Assembly: GCF_000425945.1 (NCBI RefSeq)
Contig: NZ_AUEK01000008.1
Location: 62,001-126,000, forward strand
Source: Candidatus Solirubrobacter pratensis
Lineage (GTDB): Bacteria > Actinomycetota > Thermoleophilia > Solirubrobacterales > Solirubrobacteraceae
Length of the DNA: 64,000 nucleotides
Direction of reading: 5' to 3'
Of this stretch, positions 7,772 to 15,322 are shown piece by piece. Each line of letters opens with the position of its first letter. The first letter of the stretch is position 1. The notes below the pieces were generated by a model. The model was not told where the DNA came from. It saw nothing but the letters and a program-made list of their open reading frames with translations, and did no database searches. A program made the translations under genes and the position numbers.

Positions 7772-8542
7772 CTACAGCCCTTCGGGGTGCCGGACGGTGT
7801 AGCCGTCCGACGGCCGCATCTCCGCGCTCCACTTGGGGCCGCTGCTGTTGCTGTCGTTCCAGCCGGTGTCGAAGCGCAGGCCCGCGACGACGAGGTACGA
7901 ATGGCCGGAGTTGGCGTAGCTCGTGATCCAGGTGCCCTGGCCGGCATCGCCGAAGGACATGAACTCGGTCGAGTCCATCGGGCGGTCGATCAGGTTCGCG
8001 CCGTGCAGTGCATAGGACTCGGAGCCCGAGCAGTCGTAGCCCGAGTCCTCCCAGTTGCCGTGCCCGCCGCCGTAGCGGTAGGGCTTGCCGACGATCGCGT
8101 TCGCGGCGGCGATGACCTGCTGGACCTCGGGCGGCGCGGAGGCGGGGGCGACCGCCAGGCCGTCGCCGCCGAGCGTCGCCTTCTCGCCCGCGGCCGCCTT
8201 CGGCTGGACGCCGCCGGTGCCCTGCAGGGCGCCGCCGCCGGAGCTGACCTGGCCGCGAAGGATCGCGGCCTCCTGACGGGTGACCCGCCCGTCGACCTTC
8301 AGCGAGGACTTGCGCTCCCAGCTGCGCACCCGGCGCGTCGTGGTCGGACCGAACTGGCCGTCGACCGTCGTCTTGACGCCGACCTTGGTCAGGAAGTCCT
8401 GCAGGACGCGGACGTCGGTCCCGTGCATCCCCTGCCTCAGATTGCGGTCTCCGAGGCTTATACGTGCAGCATTGGCCGAAGCCACGGGTAACGTGACTCC
8501 GCATACGAGCAAGCCCGCAACGAGCGTGCGACGGCGTGACAA
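7772..8542 (-). CDS. secreted peptidoglycan hydrolase: PG-binding + NlpC/P60-type domain
   Basis: 256 aa. A signal peptide (LVAGLLVCGVTLPVASANAA) leads into a PG_binding_1 domain (residues about 35-95, with GTDVRVLQDFLTKVG, DGQFGPTTTRRVRSWE and DGRVTRQ). A Gly/Ala-rich linker then joins a C-terminal NlpC/P60-like domain with GYDCSGSESYAL (catalytic Cys) and SGHSYLVVAGLRFDTG (His). It would cleave cell-wall peptides outside the membrane. Its 5' leader carries a c-di-AMP riboswitch, which fits control of wall hydrolases by this messenger. The C-terminal domain is paralogous to that of the gene at 44733, and both end in RHPxGL. Confidence 0.9.
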   Translation of the reverse strand: MSRRRTLVAGLLVCGVTLPVASANAARISLGDRNLRQGMHGTDVRVLQDFLTKVGVKTTVDGQFGPTTTRRVRSWERKSSLKVDGRVTRQEAAILRGQVSSGGGALQGTGGVQPKAAAGEKATLGGDGLAVAPASAPPEVQQVIAAANAIVGKPYRYGGGHGNWEDSGYDCSGSESYALHGANLIDRPMDSTEFMSFGDAGQGTWITSYANSGHSYLVVAGLRFDTGWNDSNSSGPKWSAEMRPSDGYTVRHPEGL

Positions 8543-8557
8543 GACGATCTCCTCTTT

Positions 8558-8720
8558 CTGACCGCCTACGGAGTTAGCTGTCGGGCTCGCGCGGAAAGCG
8601 TCGCGCTACACCGCATACTGCGGCGATTCGCCCCCGAGGCAGTGACCTCCTGCCTCAACCTTGGTTCCCCCGTTCCCTTCACGACCCCCCGGCCGGGAAG
8701 GGATTCGGCGTTATGTCCCG
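8558..8720 (-). promoter_or_regulatory. c-di-AMP riboswitch (ydaO/yuaA type)
   Basis: Reading the minus strand upstream of the NlpC/P60 gene gives the ydaO signatures in order: GCCGAATCCC, GGGGGAACCA, GGGCGAATCGCC, then CGCGAGCCCGACAGCTAAC followed by TCCGTAGGCG. The last block is the most conserved part of this aptamer. The RNA ends about 20 nt before the start codon, next to AAAGAGGAG, the ribosome binding site. These riboswitches bind c-di-AMP and commonly sit upstream of wall hydrolases in actinobacteria, usually turning them off. Confidence 0.9.
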
Positions 8721-8773
8721 TTTCGAGGCGCGCACTCTAGCGAACGCCTCAGCGGATAGCGTCCCGCTTTCAG

Positions 8774-9916
8774 GTGATCCTCGACTCACGGGCCTTGAAT
8801 TCGCTGGATCCGCCGTTCGCGGTGGTCGATCTGGATGCGTTCGACGCGAATCTGGCGGATCTGATGCGGCGGGCGAATGGCGTGCCTCTGCGGCTCGCTT
8901 CGAAGTCCCTGCGCGTACGCGAATTGGCTGATCAGGCGCTATGCGGCGGTTTTCGCGGGATGTTGTGCTTCACCCTGCCCGAGGCGCTGTGGCTCGCGCG
9001 CTCCGGCGCCTCGGACCTGGTCGTCGGCTACCCCACGGTCGATCGAGCGGCACTGCGCCAGCTTTCTGAGGAAGGCCTGCAGGAACGCATAACGGTGATG
9101 GTCGACTGCGCTGAGCAGCTCGATCTGATCGAGCCGCCGGCGCGCGTGTGCCTGGACGTCGACGCGGGGTTCCGGGCGCTCGGCGGGCGCCTGCGAATCG
9201 GCGCGAAGCGCTCGCCGGTGCGCACGCCGCAGCAGGCGGCGGCCCTCGCGCGAGAGATCGTCGCGCGCGGGTTCGTGCTCGACGGGCTGATGGCCTACGA
9301 GGGGCAGATCGCCGGCGTCGGCGACCGGCCGCCCGGCAAGCCGCTGCTGGCGCTCGCGGTGCGCGGGATGCAGGCGCTGTCCGCGCGGGAGCTCGCCACG
9401 CGGCGGGCGGCGATCGTCGAGGCGGTGCGCGAGGTAGCGCCGCTGCGGTTCGTCAACGGCGGCGGGACGGGCTCGATCGAGCGCACCGCGGCCGAGCCGG
9501 CGGTGACCGAGGTCGCGGCGGGCTCGGGCCTCTTCGGCCCGACGCTGTTCGACGCCTACCGCGCGTTCTCCCCGCGGCCCGCGGCACTGTTCGCGCTCCC
9601 CGTCGTGCGCGTGCCGTCGGCGGGCGTCGCCACCGTGCTCGGCGGCGGCTACCCCGCGTCGGGGCCCGCGGGGCGCGACCGGCTGCCGCGGCCGGTCGCC
9701 CCGCCCGGCCTGAAGCTCGACCGGTCCGAGGGCGCGGGCGAGGTCCAGACGCCGCTGCACGGCGCCGGCGCCCTGCGCGTCGGCGACCGCGTCTGGTTCC
9801 GGCACGCCAAGGCCGGTGAGCTGTCGGAGCGTTTCCCCGAGGTGCACCTGATCCGAAGGGGCGAGATCGTCGGCACCGTCCCGACGTACCGCGGCGAGGG
9901 CAAGACGTTCCTCTGA
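8774..9916 (+). CDS. PLP-dependent amino acid deaminase/aldolase (alanine racemase-fold)
   Basis: 380 aa from a GTG start. The N-terminus FAVVDLDAFDANLADLMRRANGVPLRLASKSLR matches the fold-type III (alanine racemase N-terminal) barrel, with Lys in RLASKS as the Schiff-base Lys. MAYEGQIAGVGD, VNGGGTGSIE and AGSGLFGPTLFD are further family blocks. The C-terminal beta domain holds LHGAGALRVGDRVWFRHAKAGELSERF, the metal-binding region of D-threonine aldolase/D-serine dehydratase-like enzymes. It would act on a beta-hydroxy D-amino acid, substrate unknown. It precedes an SDR by 37 bp on the same strand. The lactone oxidase often found beside this family is present a few genes on, at 13091. Confidence 0.85.
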   Translation: MILDSRALNSLDPPFAVVDLDAFDANLADLMRRANGVPLRLASKSLRVRELADQALCGGFRGMLCFTLPEALWLARSGASDLVVGYPTVDRAALRQLSEEGLQERITVMVDCAEQLDLIEPPARVCLDVDAGFRALGGRLRIGAKRSPVRTPQQAAALAREIVARGFVLDGLMAYEGQIAGVGDRPPGKPLLALAVRGMQALSARELATRRAAIVEAVREVAPLRFVNGGGTGSIERTAAEPAVTEVAAGSGLFGPTLFDAYRAFSPRPAALFALPVVRVPSAGVATVLGGGYPASGPAGRDRLPRPVAPPGLKLDRSEGAGEVQTPLHGAGALRVGDRVWFRHAKAGELSERFPEVHLIRRGEIVGTVPTYRGEGKTFL

Positions 9917-9953
9917 GCGCTCATTTCCCGCGCGGCTGGAAGTCTTCATCTGC

Positions 9954-10691
9954 ATGTTGCTCGAGAACAAGCATGCGGTGGTCTATGGCGGCGGCGGGGC
10001 CATCGGCGGCGCGTTCGCGCGGGCGTTCGCACGCGAGGGGGCGCGGGTGCACCTCGCCGGGCGCACGCTGTCCAAGCTGGAAGCCGTCGCGTCGGAGATC
10101 GGCGCCGCCGGCGCCGCCGTGGTCGACGCGCTCGATCCGCGGTCGGTCGACGCGCACGCGGACGCGCTGGAGCGGATCGACATCTCCGTCAACGTGATCA
10201 ACCACGGCGACGTGCAGGGCACGCCGATGGACGAGATGGACGTCGAGGACTACCTGCGCCCCGTCGACACCGCGGTCCGCACGAACTTCCTCACCATGCG
10301 CGCCGCCGCCCGGCACATCAAGCGCCACGGCGACGGCGGCACGATCCTGCTCTTCGGGGGCTCGGGGCTGCCGCTGCGCGGCTACAGCCTCGGCGGCCTC
10401 CAGGTCGCGTTCGAGGCGCTCGAGTCGATGCGCCGCCAGCTCTCGATGGAGCTCGGGGCGTACGGCGTGCGCGTCGTCACGCTGCGCACCGGCGGCGTGC
10501 CCGAGTGCATCCCGGCGAGCTTCGCGGGCGCCGAGCAGCTGACGAAGAGCCTCGAGGACATGACGATGCTGGGCCGCTGCGCCACGCTCGAGGACATCGG
10601 GAACGCCGCGGTCTTCGCGGCGTCCGACTGGGGGCGGACGATGACGGCGGCGACCATCAACGTCAGCTGCGGGGCGCTGATCGACGACTAG
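9954..10691 (+). CDS. SDR-family protein lacking the catalytic Lys
   Basis: 245 aa. The Rossmann dinucleotide motif is VVYGGGGAIGGAFARAF, close to the SDR TGxxxGIG, followed by VHLAGRT, a pattern that favours NADP. VINHG replaces NNAG, and GGSGLP could supply the Ser. At the active site the sequence is GYSLGGLQVAFEAL: Tyr is present but the Lys of YxxxK is Gly. The C-terminal Met-x-x-Ala-x-x-Asn-Val segment is intact. It may be a non-canonical oxidoreductase or a binding protein. The stop at 10691 faces the convergent canonical SDR. Confidence 0.85.
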   Translation: MLLENKHAVVYGGGGAIGGAFARAFAREGARVHLAGRTLSKLEAVASEIGAAGAAVVDALDPRSVDAHADALERIDISVNVINHGDVQGTPMDEMDVEDYLRPVDTAVRTNFLTMRAAARHIKRHGDGGTILLFGGSGLPLRGYSLGGLQVAFEALESMRRQLSMELGAYGVRVVTLRTGGVPECIPASFAGAEQLTKSLEDMTMLGRCATLEDIGNAAVFAASDWGRTMTAATINVSCGALIDD

Positions 10692-10773
10692 GAGTCGTGG
10701 ATCGGATGGGCATCGGTCGCGTGGAGCCCCTACGTTGCCTACGGCACGGTGCGTGCGCCGCCGCGCGACGCGC

Positions 10774-11529
10774 TCACGCCGCGATGACGGCCACGCCGAT
10801 GCGCCCGCCGTCGACGTCGATCACGGTGCCCTGCACGAACGCGGACTCGTCGCCGGCGAGATAGACGGCGGCGTAGGCGATCGCGTCGGGCGTGCCGTGC
10901 GTGCCCGCCGGGGTGCCGCGCATCATCGCGTCGCCGGGGAGCGCTTCCGGGCTCGGGGCGTGCACGACGCCGGGCGAGATCGCGTTGACGCGGACGCCGT
11001 CCGCGCCGTACTCGGCGGCCCAGGCGCGGGTCAGGGTCTCCATCGCGCCCTTGGTCGAGCTGTAGAGCGAGCCGACCGGGATGCCGAGCCGGGCGATCCA
11101 GGAGCCGAGGTTGACGATCGACCCGCCGCCGCGCTCGGCCATCCGAGGCGCGATCGCGGCGGTCAAGAAGAACGGCGCCTTGACGTTGACGGCATAGACC
11201 TCGTCGAAGGTCGCCTCGTCGGTCGTCGCCGTGGTCGAGCCGGGGTAGATCCCGGCGTTGTTGACGAGCACGTCGATGTGGCCGCCGAGCACCCGGCTCG
11301 CCGCGTCGGCGAGCTCGCGCGCCGCCTTGGCCGAGCCGTCCTGCGGGACCCCGACGAAGTCGGCCCGGCCGCCGGCGGCGCGGATCTCCTCCACGACCTC
11401 GGCGCCGCGCGCCGCGTCGCGGCCGCCGACGGCCACGTGCGCGCCCTCGGCGCCGAACGCGACCGCGATCGCGCGGCCGATGTTGCTGGTGGCGCCGGTG
11501 ACGAGCGCCGTCTTGCCTTCGAGTCGCAT
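10774..11529 (-). CDS. SDR-family oxidoreductase
   Basis: 251 aa from the ATG at 11529 (MRLEGKTALVTG); an upstream in-frame start would run into the operator region. Classical SDR signatures are present: TGATSNIGRAIA, VNNAGIY, SIVNLGSW with the catalytic Ser and LYSSTKGAME with the YxxxK pair, plus NAISPGVV. It is a cytoplasmic NAD(P)-dependent dehydrogenase/reductase with unknown substrate. It diverges from a TetR regulator across an 83-bp gap with two matching palindromes, so it is very probably that regulator's target. Confidence 0.92.
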   Translation of the reverse strand: MRLEGKTALVTGATSNIGRAIAVAFGAEGAHVAVGGRDAARGAEVVEEIRAAGGRADFVGVPQDGSAKAARELADAASRVLGGHIDVLVNNAGIYPGSTTATTDEATFDEVYAVNVKAPFFLTAAIAPRMAERGGGSIVNLGSWIARLGIPVGSLYSSTKGAMETLTRAWAAEYGADGVRVNAISPGVVHAPSPEALPGDAMMRGTPAGTHGTPDAIAYAAVYLAGDESAFVQGTVIDVDGGRIGVAVIAA

Positions 11530-11545
11530 GGAGTTCCTCGTGCGG

Positions 11546-11594
11546 TGGACTGTGCGGTCCAGAATGGATAGCACACGTTGGACCGGTCGGTCCA
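11546..11594. promoter_or_regulatory. two TetR-type operators in a divergent promoter
   Basis: Two 16-bp palindromes of the same form lie between the SDR and the TetR gene: TGGACTG-TG-CGGTCCA at 11546-11561 and TGGACCG-GT-CGGTCCA at 11579-11594. The second is a perfect 7+2+7 palindrome; the first has one mismatch. Their starts are 33 bp apart, three helical turns, so bound dimers lie on one face of the DNA. The position predicts autoregulation of TetR and repression of the SDR. Confidence 0.85.
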
Positions 11595-11612
11595 GAGCGC
11601 TAGGCTGGATCC

Positions 11613-12209
11613 ATGTCCACGCTCACCCGAAAGGGCGCCGCCACGCGAGCCCGGATCGTCGAAGCGGCGGCCGACCTGATCCTCGCCCGCGGCGTCGGCG
11701 GCACGAGCCTGGACGACATCCGCGCCGGCACGGCGACGAGCAAGAGCCAGCTCTTCCACTACTTCCCCGGCGGCAAGGGCGAGCTGGTCGGCGCGATCGC
11801 GTCGTTTCAGAGCTCGCGCGTGCTCGCGGCCCAGGAGCCGTTCCTCTCCACGCTCGATAGCTGGGCGGCCTGGCAGGGCTGGCGCGACGCGGTCGTCGCC
11901 CACTACGGATCCCAGCCGCACTGGGGCTGCCCGATCGGCGCGCTCGTGAGCGAGCTCGTGGCCACCGACCGGGAGCTGGCGACCGACGTCGCCGTCCACA
12001 TGGACGAGTGGCGCGGGCAGCTCGAGGCGGGCGTCCGGCGGATGCAGTCGGCGGGCCTGATCCGCGCGGATGCCGACGCGGAGCAGCTCGCGCTATCGAC
12101 GTTCGCCTCCCTTCACGGCGGGCTGCTGCTGATGCACATGATGCAGTCCGTCGCCCCGCTCGAGGCGGCGCTCGACGGCGCCCTCGCCGCATTGCGCAGC
12201 CACGCCTGA
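11613..12209 (+). CDS. TetR/AcrR-family transcriptional regulator
   Basis: 198 aa. The N-terminal helix-turn-helix is ATRARIVEAAADLILARGVGGTSLDDIRAGTATSKSQLFHYF with the TetR signature Tyr/Phe pair at the end of the recognition helix. The C-terminal ligand domain contains LDSWAAWQGWRDAV and QPHWGCPIGALVSELV, which resemble the TetR_C domain of small-molecule sensors. It is divergent from the SDR at 10774 and shares two palindromic operators with it. It is followed 12 bp later by a cupin on the same strand. Confidence 0.93.
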   Translation: MSTLTRKGAATRARIVEAAADLILARGVGGTSLDDIRAGTATSKSQLFHYFPGGKGELVGAIASFQSSRVLAAQEPFLSTLDSWAAWQGWRDAVVAHYGSQPHWGCPIGALVSELVATDRELATDVAVHMDEWRGQLEAGVRRMQSAGLIRADADAEQLALSTFASLHGGLLLMHMMQSVAPLEAALDGALAALRSHA

Positions 12210-12221
12210 GAGCATGCGCCG

Positions 12222-12575
12222 ATGGGCGCAGAGCCGATCGTCATCCCGCCCGGCCAGGGCCACCACCACGGCAACGTCGAGTTCCTCGCGCGGACGGCCG
12301 ACACGCCCCGGTTCACCTTCGGCATCATCGAGATCGTCCCGGGCCGGGTGCTCGAGCCGCACACGCACGCCGAGGAGGACGACGCGTTCTACATCCTCGA
12401 GGGCGAGCTGACGTTCGTCTTCGAAGGCTCGACGGCGACGGCGCCCCCGGGCACGTTCGTGCTCGCGCCTCCCGGCGCGCTCCACGGCTTCCGCAACGAC
12501 GGCGAGATCCCCGTCCGGATGCTGAACATCCACGCCCCGGCGGGCTTCGACCGCCGCATCGGCCTGCCCGGGTGA
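12222..12575 (+). CDS. small cupin-domain protein
   Basis: 117 aa, a single conserved barrel. Cupin motif 1 is IVPGRVLEPHTHAEEDDAFYILEGELTFVFEG (His, His, Glu metal ligands) and motif 2 is PGTFVLAPPGALHGFRNDGEIPVRML (His). The length fits a monocupin with no second domain. It could be a small dioxygenase, isomerase or binding protein; nothing narrows this down. It starts 12 bp after the TetR stop, so it may be part of the same operon and controlled by the same operators. Confidence 0.88.
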   Translation: MGAEPIVIPPGQGHHHGNVEFLARTADTPRFTFGIIEIVPGRVLEPHTHAEEDDAFYILEGELTFVFEGSTATAPPGTFVLAPPGALHGFRNDGEIPVRMLNIHAPAGFDRRIGLPG

Positions 12576-12617
12576 GCAGGCTCAGGCGGCGCGCACGAGT
12601 CCCGCGGCGCGTGCCAC

Positions 12618-13094
12618 CTAGACCTCGCCGTCGTAGTAGTCGCGGTTGTCGCTGCGGCGGACGAGGATGCGCTCGCCGCCGGGAGCCGCGAACGCGCCGA
12701 TCTTGTCGCTGTCGGGATAGACGGTCACGGCGGGCCACTTGACGGTCGAGATCATCAGGACGCGGATCGTCTCGTCGCTCGAATTGGTGACCTTGTGCGC
12801 GCCCTCGGGCCCGGTCGTGAAGCAGACGAGATCGCCTTCGCGCAGCTCGCGCGTGCCTTCCGGGTCGCGGACGGTCGCGACGCCCGTGAGCACGAGCAGC
12901 CACTCCTCCTCGGCGTACTCGTAGTGGTACGGGCACACGCTCTGCCCCGGCGGCAGCTCGTAGACCGACCCGCCGAGCTGGCTCGCGCCGATCTTCGGGC
13001 CGAAGCGGTCCATGCCGGCGCTGTAGGGCTCGGGGTCGGAAGCGTCGTACTCGAACTGCGGCTCGTTGATGTTGAAGACGCGCATGGGCGTCAT
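12618..13094 (-). CDS. cupin-domain protein
   Basis: 158 aa from the ATG at 13094, which overlaps the upstream lactone oxidase stop as ATGA; a start at 13085 (MRVFNI) is also possible. A jelly-roll cupin is evident: PPGQSVCPYHYEYAEEEWLLVLTGVATVRDPEG (metal ligands in HYEYAEEE) and REGDLVCFTTGPEGAHKVTNSSDE. The C-terminal part has a longer strand region ending RRSDNRDYYDGEV, seen in cupins that bind sugar acids or act as storage-like isomerases. Translational coupling to the lactone oxidase suggests a linked metabolic role. Confidence 0.85.
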   Translation of the reverse strand: MTPMRVFNINEPQFEYDASDPEPYSAGMDRFGPKIGASQLGGSVYELPPGQSVCPYHYEYAEEEWLLVLTGVATVRDPEGTRELREGDLVCFTTGPEGAHKVTNSSDETIRVLMISTVKWPAVTVYPDSDKIGAFAAPGGERILVRRSDNRDYYDGEV

Positions 13095-14353
13095 CCCAGC
13101 ACGTGGCGCGTCCACGCGTTGGCGAAGCGCCCGTGCGGGTCGAGCTGCGCGCGCACGCGCTGGAAGGCGTCCCACCCCGCGTAGCGCGGCGCGAGCTCGT
13201 CCGCCGAGAGGAAGGAGCGCTTGCCCCAGTGCGGGCGCCCCTCGAACGCCGAGGACAGCAGCGCCTCGACCTCGCGGAACGGCGCCTCGTACGGCATGCC
13301 CTCGAACAGGTGGATCGCCAGGTAGGCGCTGTCCCGGCCTGACGCCGGCGAGAGCAGGACGTCGTCGCCGCGCACGAACCGCAGCTCGATCGGGAACGAG
13401 ACCGGGTGGCGCTCGAGGATCGCCTTGACCGCGCGCACCGCCTCCGCGGCGCGCTCGCGCGGGACCGAGTACTCCATCTCCTCGAAGCGCACCAGCCGCG
13501 GCGAGGCGAAGACCGCGTGCGACCAGTCGACGCGCTCGCGCCGCGAGGCGGCCGAAGAGGCGAACCGGTTGAGCGCCGGGATCGCGCGCGGGAACGCCCG
13601 CGCCGCCCGGCTGACCGCGTAGAGGGCGTGGTTGTCCATCAGGACATCGCTCGCGTATGCCCGCACGCGCCCCGGCCGCGACGGCGGAGCGTCGGTGCGA
13701 TCGTTGATCCGGGTCAGTGCGACGTCCGAGTGCGGGAACGTCCAGAACTCGAAGTGGTCGTGCGCGTCCGCGCGCTCGCCGAGCCCGTCCAGGATCTCCT
13801 CGAGCGGCTGCGGCGCGTCCACCCCGTGCAGGCGGAACGCGGGCACGCAGCGCAGCGTCACCGCGACGATCACGCCGAGCGCGCCCAGCGACACGCGCGC
13901 GGCGGCGAGCTCCTCGCCGCCGCCGATCGCCCGCTCGGAGCCGTCGGCGAGCACGAGCTCGACCGACTCCACCTGCGCGGACAGGATCGGCAGCCGCGCG
14001 CCGGTCCCATGCGTGCCGGTCGACAGCGCGCCGGCAAGCGACTGCACGTCGATATCGCCGAGGTTGGGCATCGCGAGCCCGCGCAGCAGCAGCTCGCGGG
14101 AGAGCGCGTGCAGGCGGATGCCCGCCTCCACGCGCACCAGCTCGCCCGAGACGTCCAGCACGCGGTCGAGCGCGTCGAGCGAGAGCAGCGTCCCCGCGGT
14201 CGCCGCGCCGCCGCTGAACGAGTGCCCGGCGCCCGCCACGCGCACCGGCGCCGGGCCCTCGACGACCGCTGCCGCGACCTCCTGCCGCGTCCGCGGCGCA
14301 AGCATCCGCGCGGGGTCGCAGCGCTGCGAGCCCGACCAGTTCACCCACGTCAC
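13091..14353 (-). CDS. D-arabinono-1,4-lactone / L-gulonolactone oxidase-like flavoenzyme
   Basis: 420 aa. The FAD_binding_4 half has VRVAGAGHSFSGGAATAGTLLSLDALDRVLD, where GxGHS is the site of covalent flavinylation in aldonolactone oxidases, then LAGALSTGTHGTGA. The C-terminal ALO half ends in the diagnostic GRPHWGKRSFL and DPHGRFANAWTRHVLG. It would oxidise an aldono-lactone with oxygen or a dye-like acceptor. The length matches the bacterial members. It overlaps the downstream cupin start by 4 bp and is divergent from the nitroreductase at 14372, with only 18 bp between. Confidence 0.9.
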   Translation of the reverse strand: MTWVNWSGSQRCDPARMLAPRTRQEVAAAVVEGPAPVRVAGAGHSFSGGAATAGTLLSLDALDRVLDVSGELVRVEAGIRLHALSRELLLRGLAMPNLGDIDVQSLAGALSTGTHGTGARLPILSAQVESVELVLADGSERAIGGGEELAAARVSLGALGVIVAVTLRCVPAFRLHGVDAPQPLEEILDGLGERADAHDHFEFWTFPHSDVALTRINDRTDAPPSRPGRVRAYASDVLMDNHALYAVSRAARAFPRAIPALNRFASSAASRRERVDWSHAVFASPRLVRFEEMEYSVPRERAAEAVRAVKAILERHPVSFPIELRFVRGDDVLLSPASGRDSAYLAIHLFEGMPYEAPFREVEALLSSAFEGRPHWGKRSFLSADELAPRYAGWDAFQRVRAQLDPHGRFANAWTRHVLG

Positions 14354-14371
14354 CGCCTAGAGTTTGCCGGG

Positions 14372-14875
14372 ATGGACACCTGGGACGCGATCACCGCCCG
14401 GCGCAACGTCCGCGAGTTCGAGGACCGCGCCATCCCCGACGAGGCGCTCGACCGGATCCTCGAGGCCGGCCGCCGCGCGCCGTCGTCGCGCAACGGCCAG
14501 CCGTGGGACTTCGTCGTCGTGACCGACCGCGAGCAGCTCGGGCGCCTCTCGAAGGTGTGGCGCTCGGGCGCGCACGTCGCCGGCTCGGCCGCGACCGTCG
14601 CGCTCATCCTGCCGCCGGGCGCGGGCAGCACCGCGTTCTTCGATCTCGGCCACGCCGCGATGGCGATGATGATCGCCGCCGCCGACCTCGGGATCGGCTC
14701 GGGGCACTCCGCGGTCGCCGACCAGGAGCTCGCGCGCGAGGTGCTCGGGCTGCCGGAGGACCGCGAGGCCGCGTACCTGATCGACTTCGGCTATCCCGCC
14801 GACCGGCCGGTGAAGCCGCTCAAGCGGATCAACCGCCGTCCGTTCGAGGACGTCGTCCACAAGGGCGGCTGGTGA
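14372..14875 (+). CDS. nitroreductase-family FMN enzyme
   Basis: 167 aa from ATG 14372. The start MDTWDAITARRNVREFEDRAIPDEALDRILEAGRRAPSSRNGQPWDFVVV carries the Arg-rich FMN phosphate-binding segment and the SSxNxQPW motif of the family. The middle has DLGHAAMAMMIAAADLGIGSG and the C-terminus a short FGYPADRPVKPLKR. It probably reduces nitro compounds, flavins or quinones with NAD(P)H. It is a short member (about 170-190 aa is usual). Its stop overlaps the start of the rhodanese gene by one base (TGATG). Confidence 0.9.
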   Translation: MDTWDAITARRNVREFEDRAIPDEALDRILEAGRRAPSSRNGQPWDFVVVTDREQLGRLSKVWRSGAHVAGSAATVALILPPGAGSTAFFDLGHAAMAMMIAAADLGIGSGHSAVADQELAREVLGLPEDREAAYLIDFGYPADRPVKPLKRINRRPFEDVVHKGGW

Positions 14876-15177
14876 TGGACGTCGAGCCCGGCCAGATCCC
14901 GGACGGCGCCCAGCTCATCGACGTGCGGGAGGCCTACGAGTGGGACGCCGGCCGCATCCCCGGCTCGCGTCACGTCGAGCTCGCGGACGTCGCGCAGCAG
15001 GCCGAGACGATCGACCGCGACTCGCCCGTCGTGTTCGTCTGCCGCGTCGGCGGGCGCTCGACGATGGCGGCCAACGCGTTCCGCCGCGCGGGCTACGAGG
15101 CGTACTCGCTGGCCGGCGGCGTGCTCGCGTGGCAGGCGCGCGGCCTGCCCTTCGACGGCGAGGTCGCCGACCACTGA
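14875..15177 (+). CDS. rhodanese-domain sulfurtransferase
   Basis: 100 aa, a single rhodanese domain: QLIDVREAYEWDAGRIPGSRHVELADV and VVFVCRVGGRSTMAANAFRRAGYEAYSLAGGVLAW. The active-site loop CRVGGRS has the catalytic Cys and the Arg/Ser that hold the persulfide, so it is expected to be active. It shifts sulfane sulfur between small thiols or proteins in the cytoplasm. It is coupled to the nitroreductase (TGATG) and to the small downstream ORF (TGATG), so all three are in one unit. Confidence 0.92.
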   Translation: MDVEPGQIPDGAQLIDVREAYEWDAGRIPGSRHVELADVAQQAETIDRDSPVVFVCRVGGRSTMAANAFRRAGYEAYSLAGGVLAWQARGLPFDGEVADH

Positions 15178-15287
15178 TGCGCGAGCTGCGCTTCACGACG
15201 CGGCTCCAGCCGCGCGGCCCCGCCGCGGCCGTCGTGCTCGACGCCGAGCAGGTGGCGGCGCTCGGCGAGGGCAAGACCCGCAGCTGA
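15177..15287 (+). pseudogene. truncated DUF1905-like remnant
   Basis: 36 codons start with an ATG overlapping the rhodanese stop: MRELRFTTRLQPRG, then AVVLDAEQVAALGEGKTRS and a stop. The first half resembles the N-terminus of DUF1905 proteins, which continue for about 60 more residues with a V-x-V-x-V-N-G stretch. Here the reading ends abruptly and the following bases contain no continuation in another frame that I can see. I read it as a 5' fragment left by a deletion. A functional 36-aa peptide cannot be excluded. Confidence 0.45.
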
Positions 15288-15322
15288 CGCGCGCCGGGGG
15301 AGCGGGCGGTAGCGTCCGGAGG

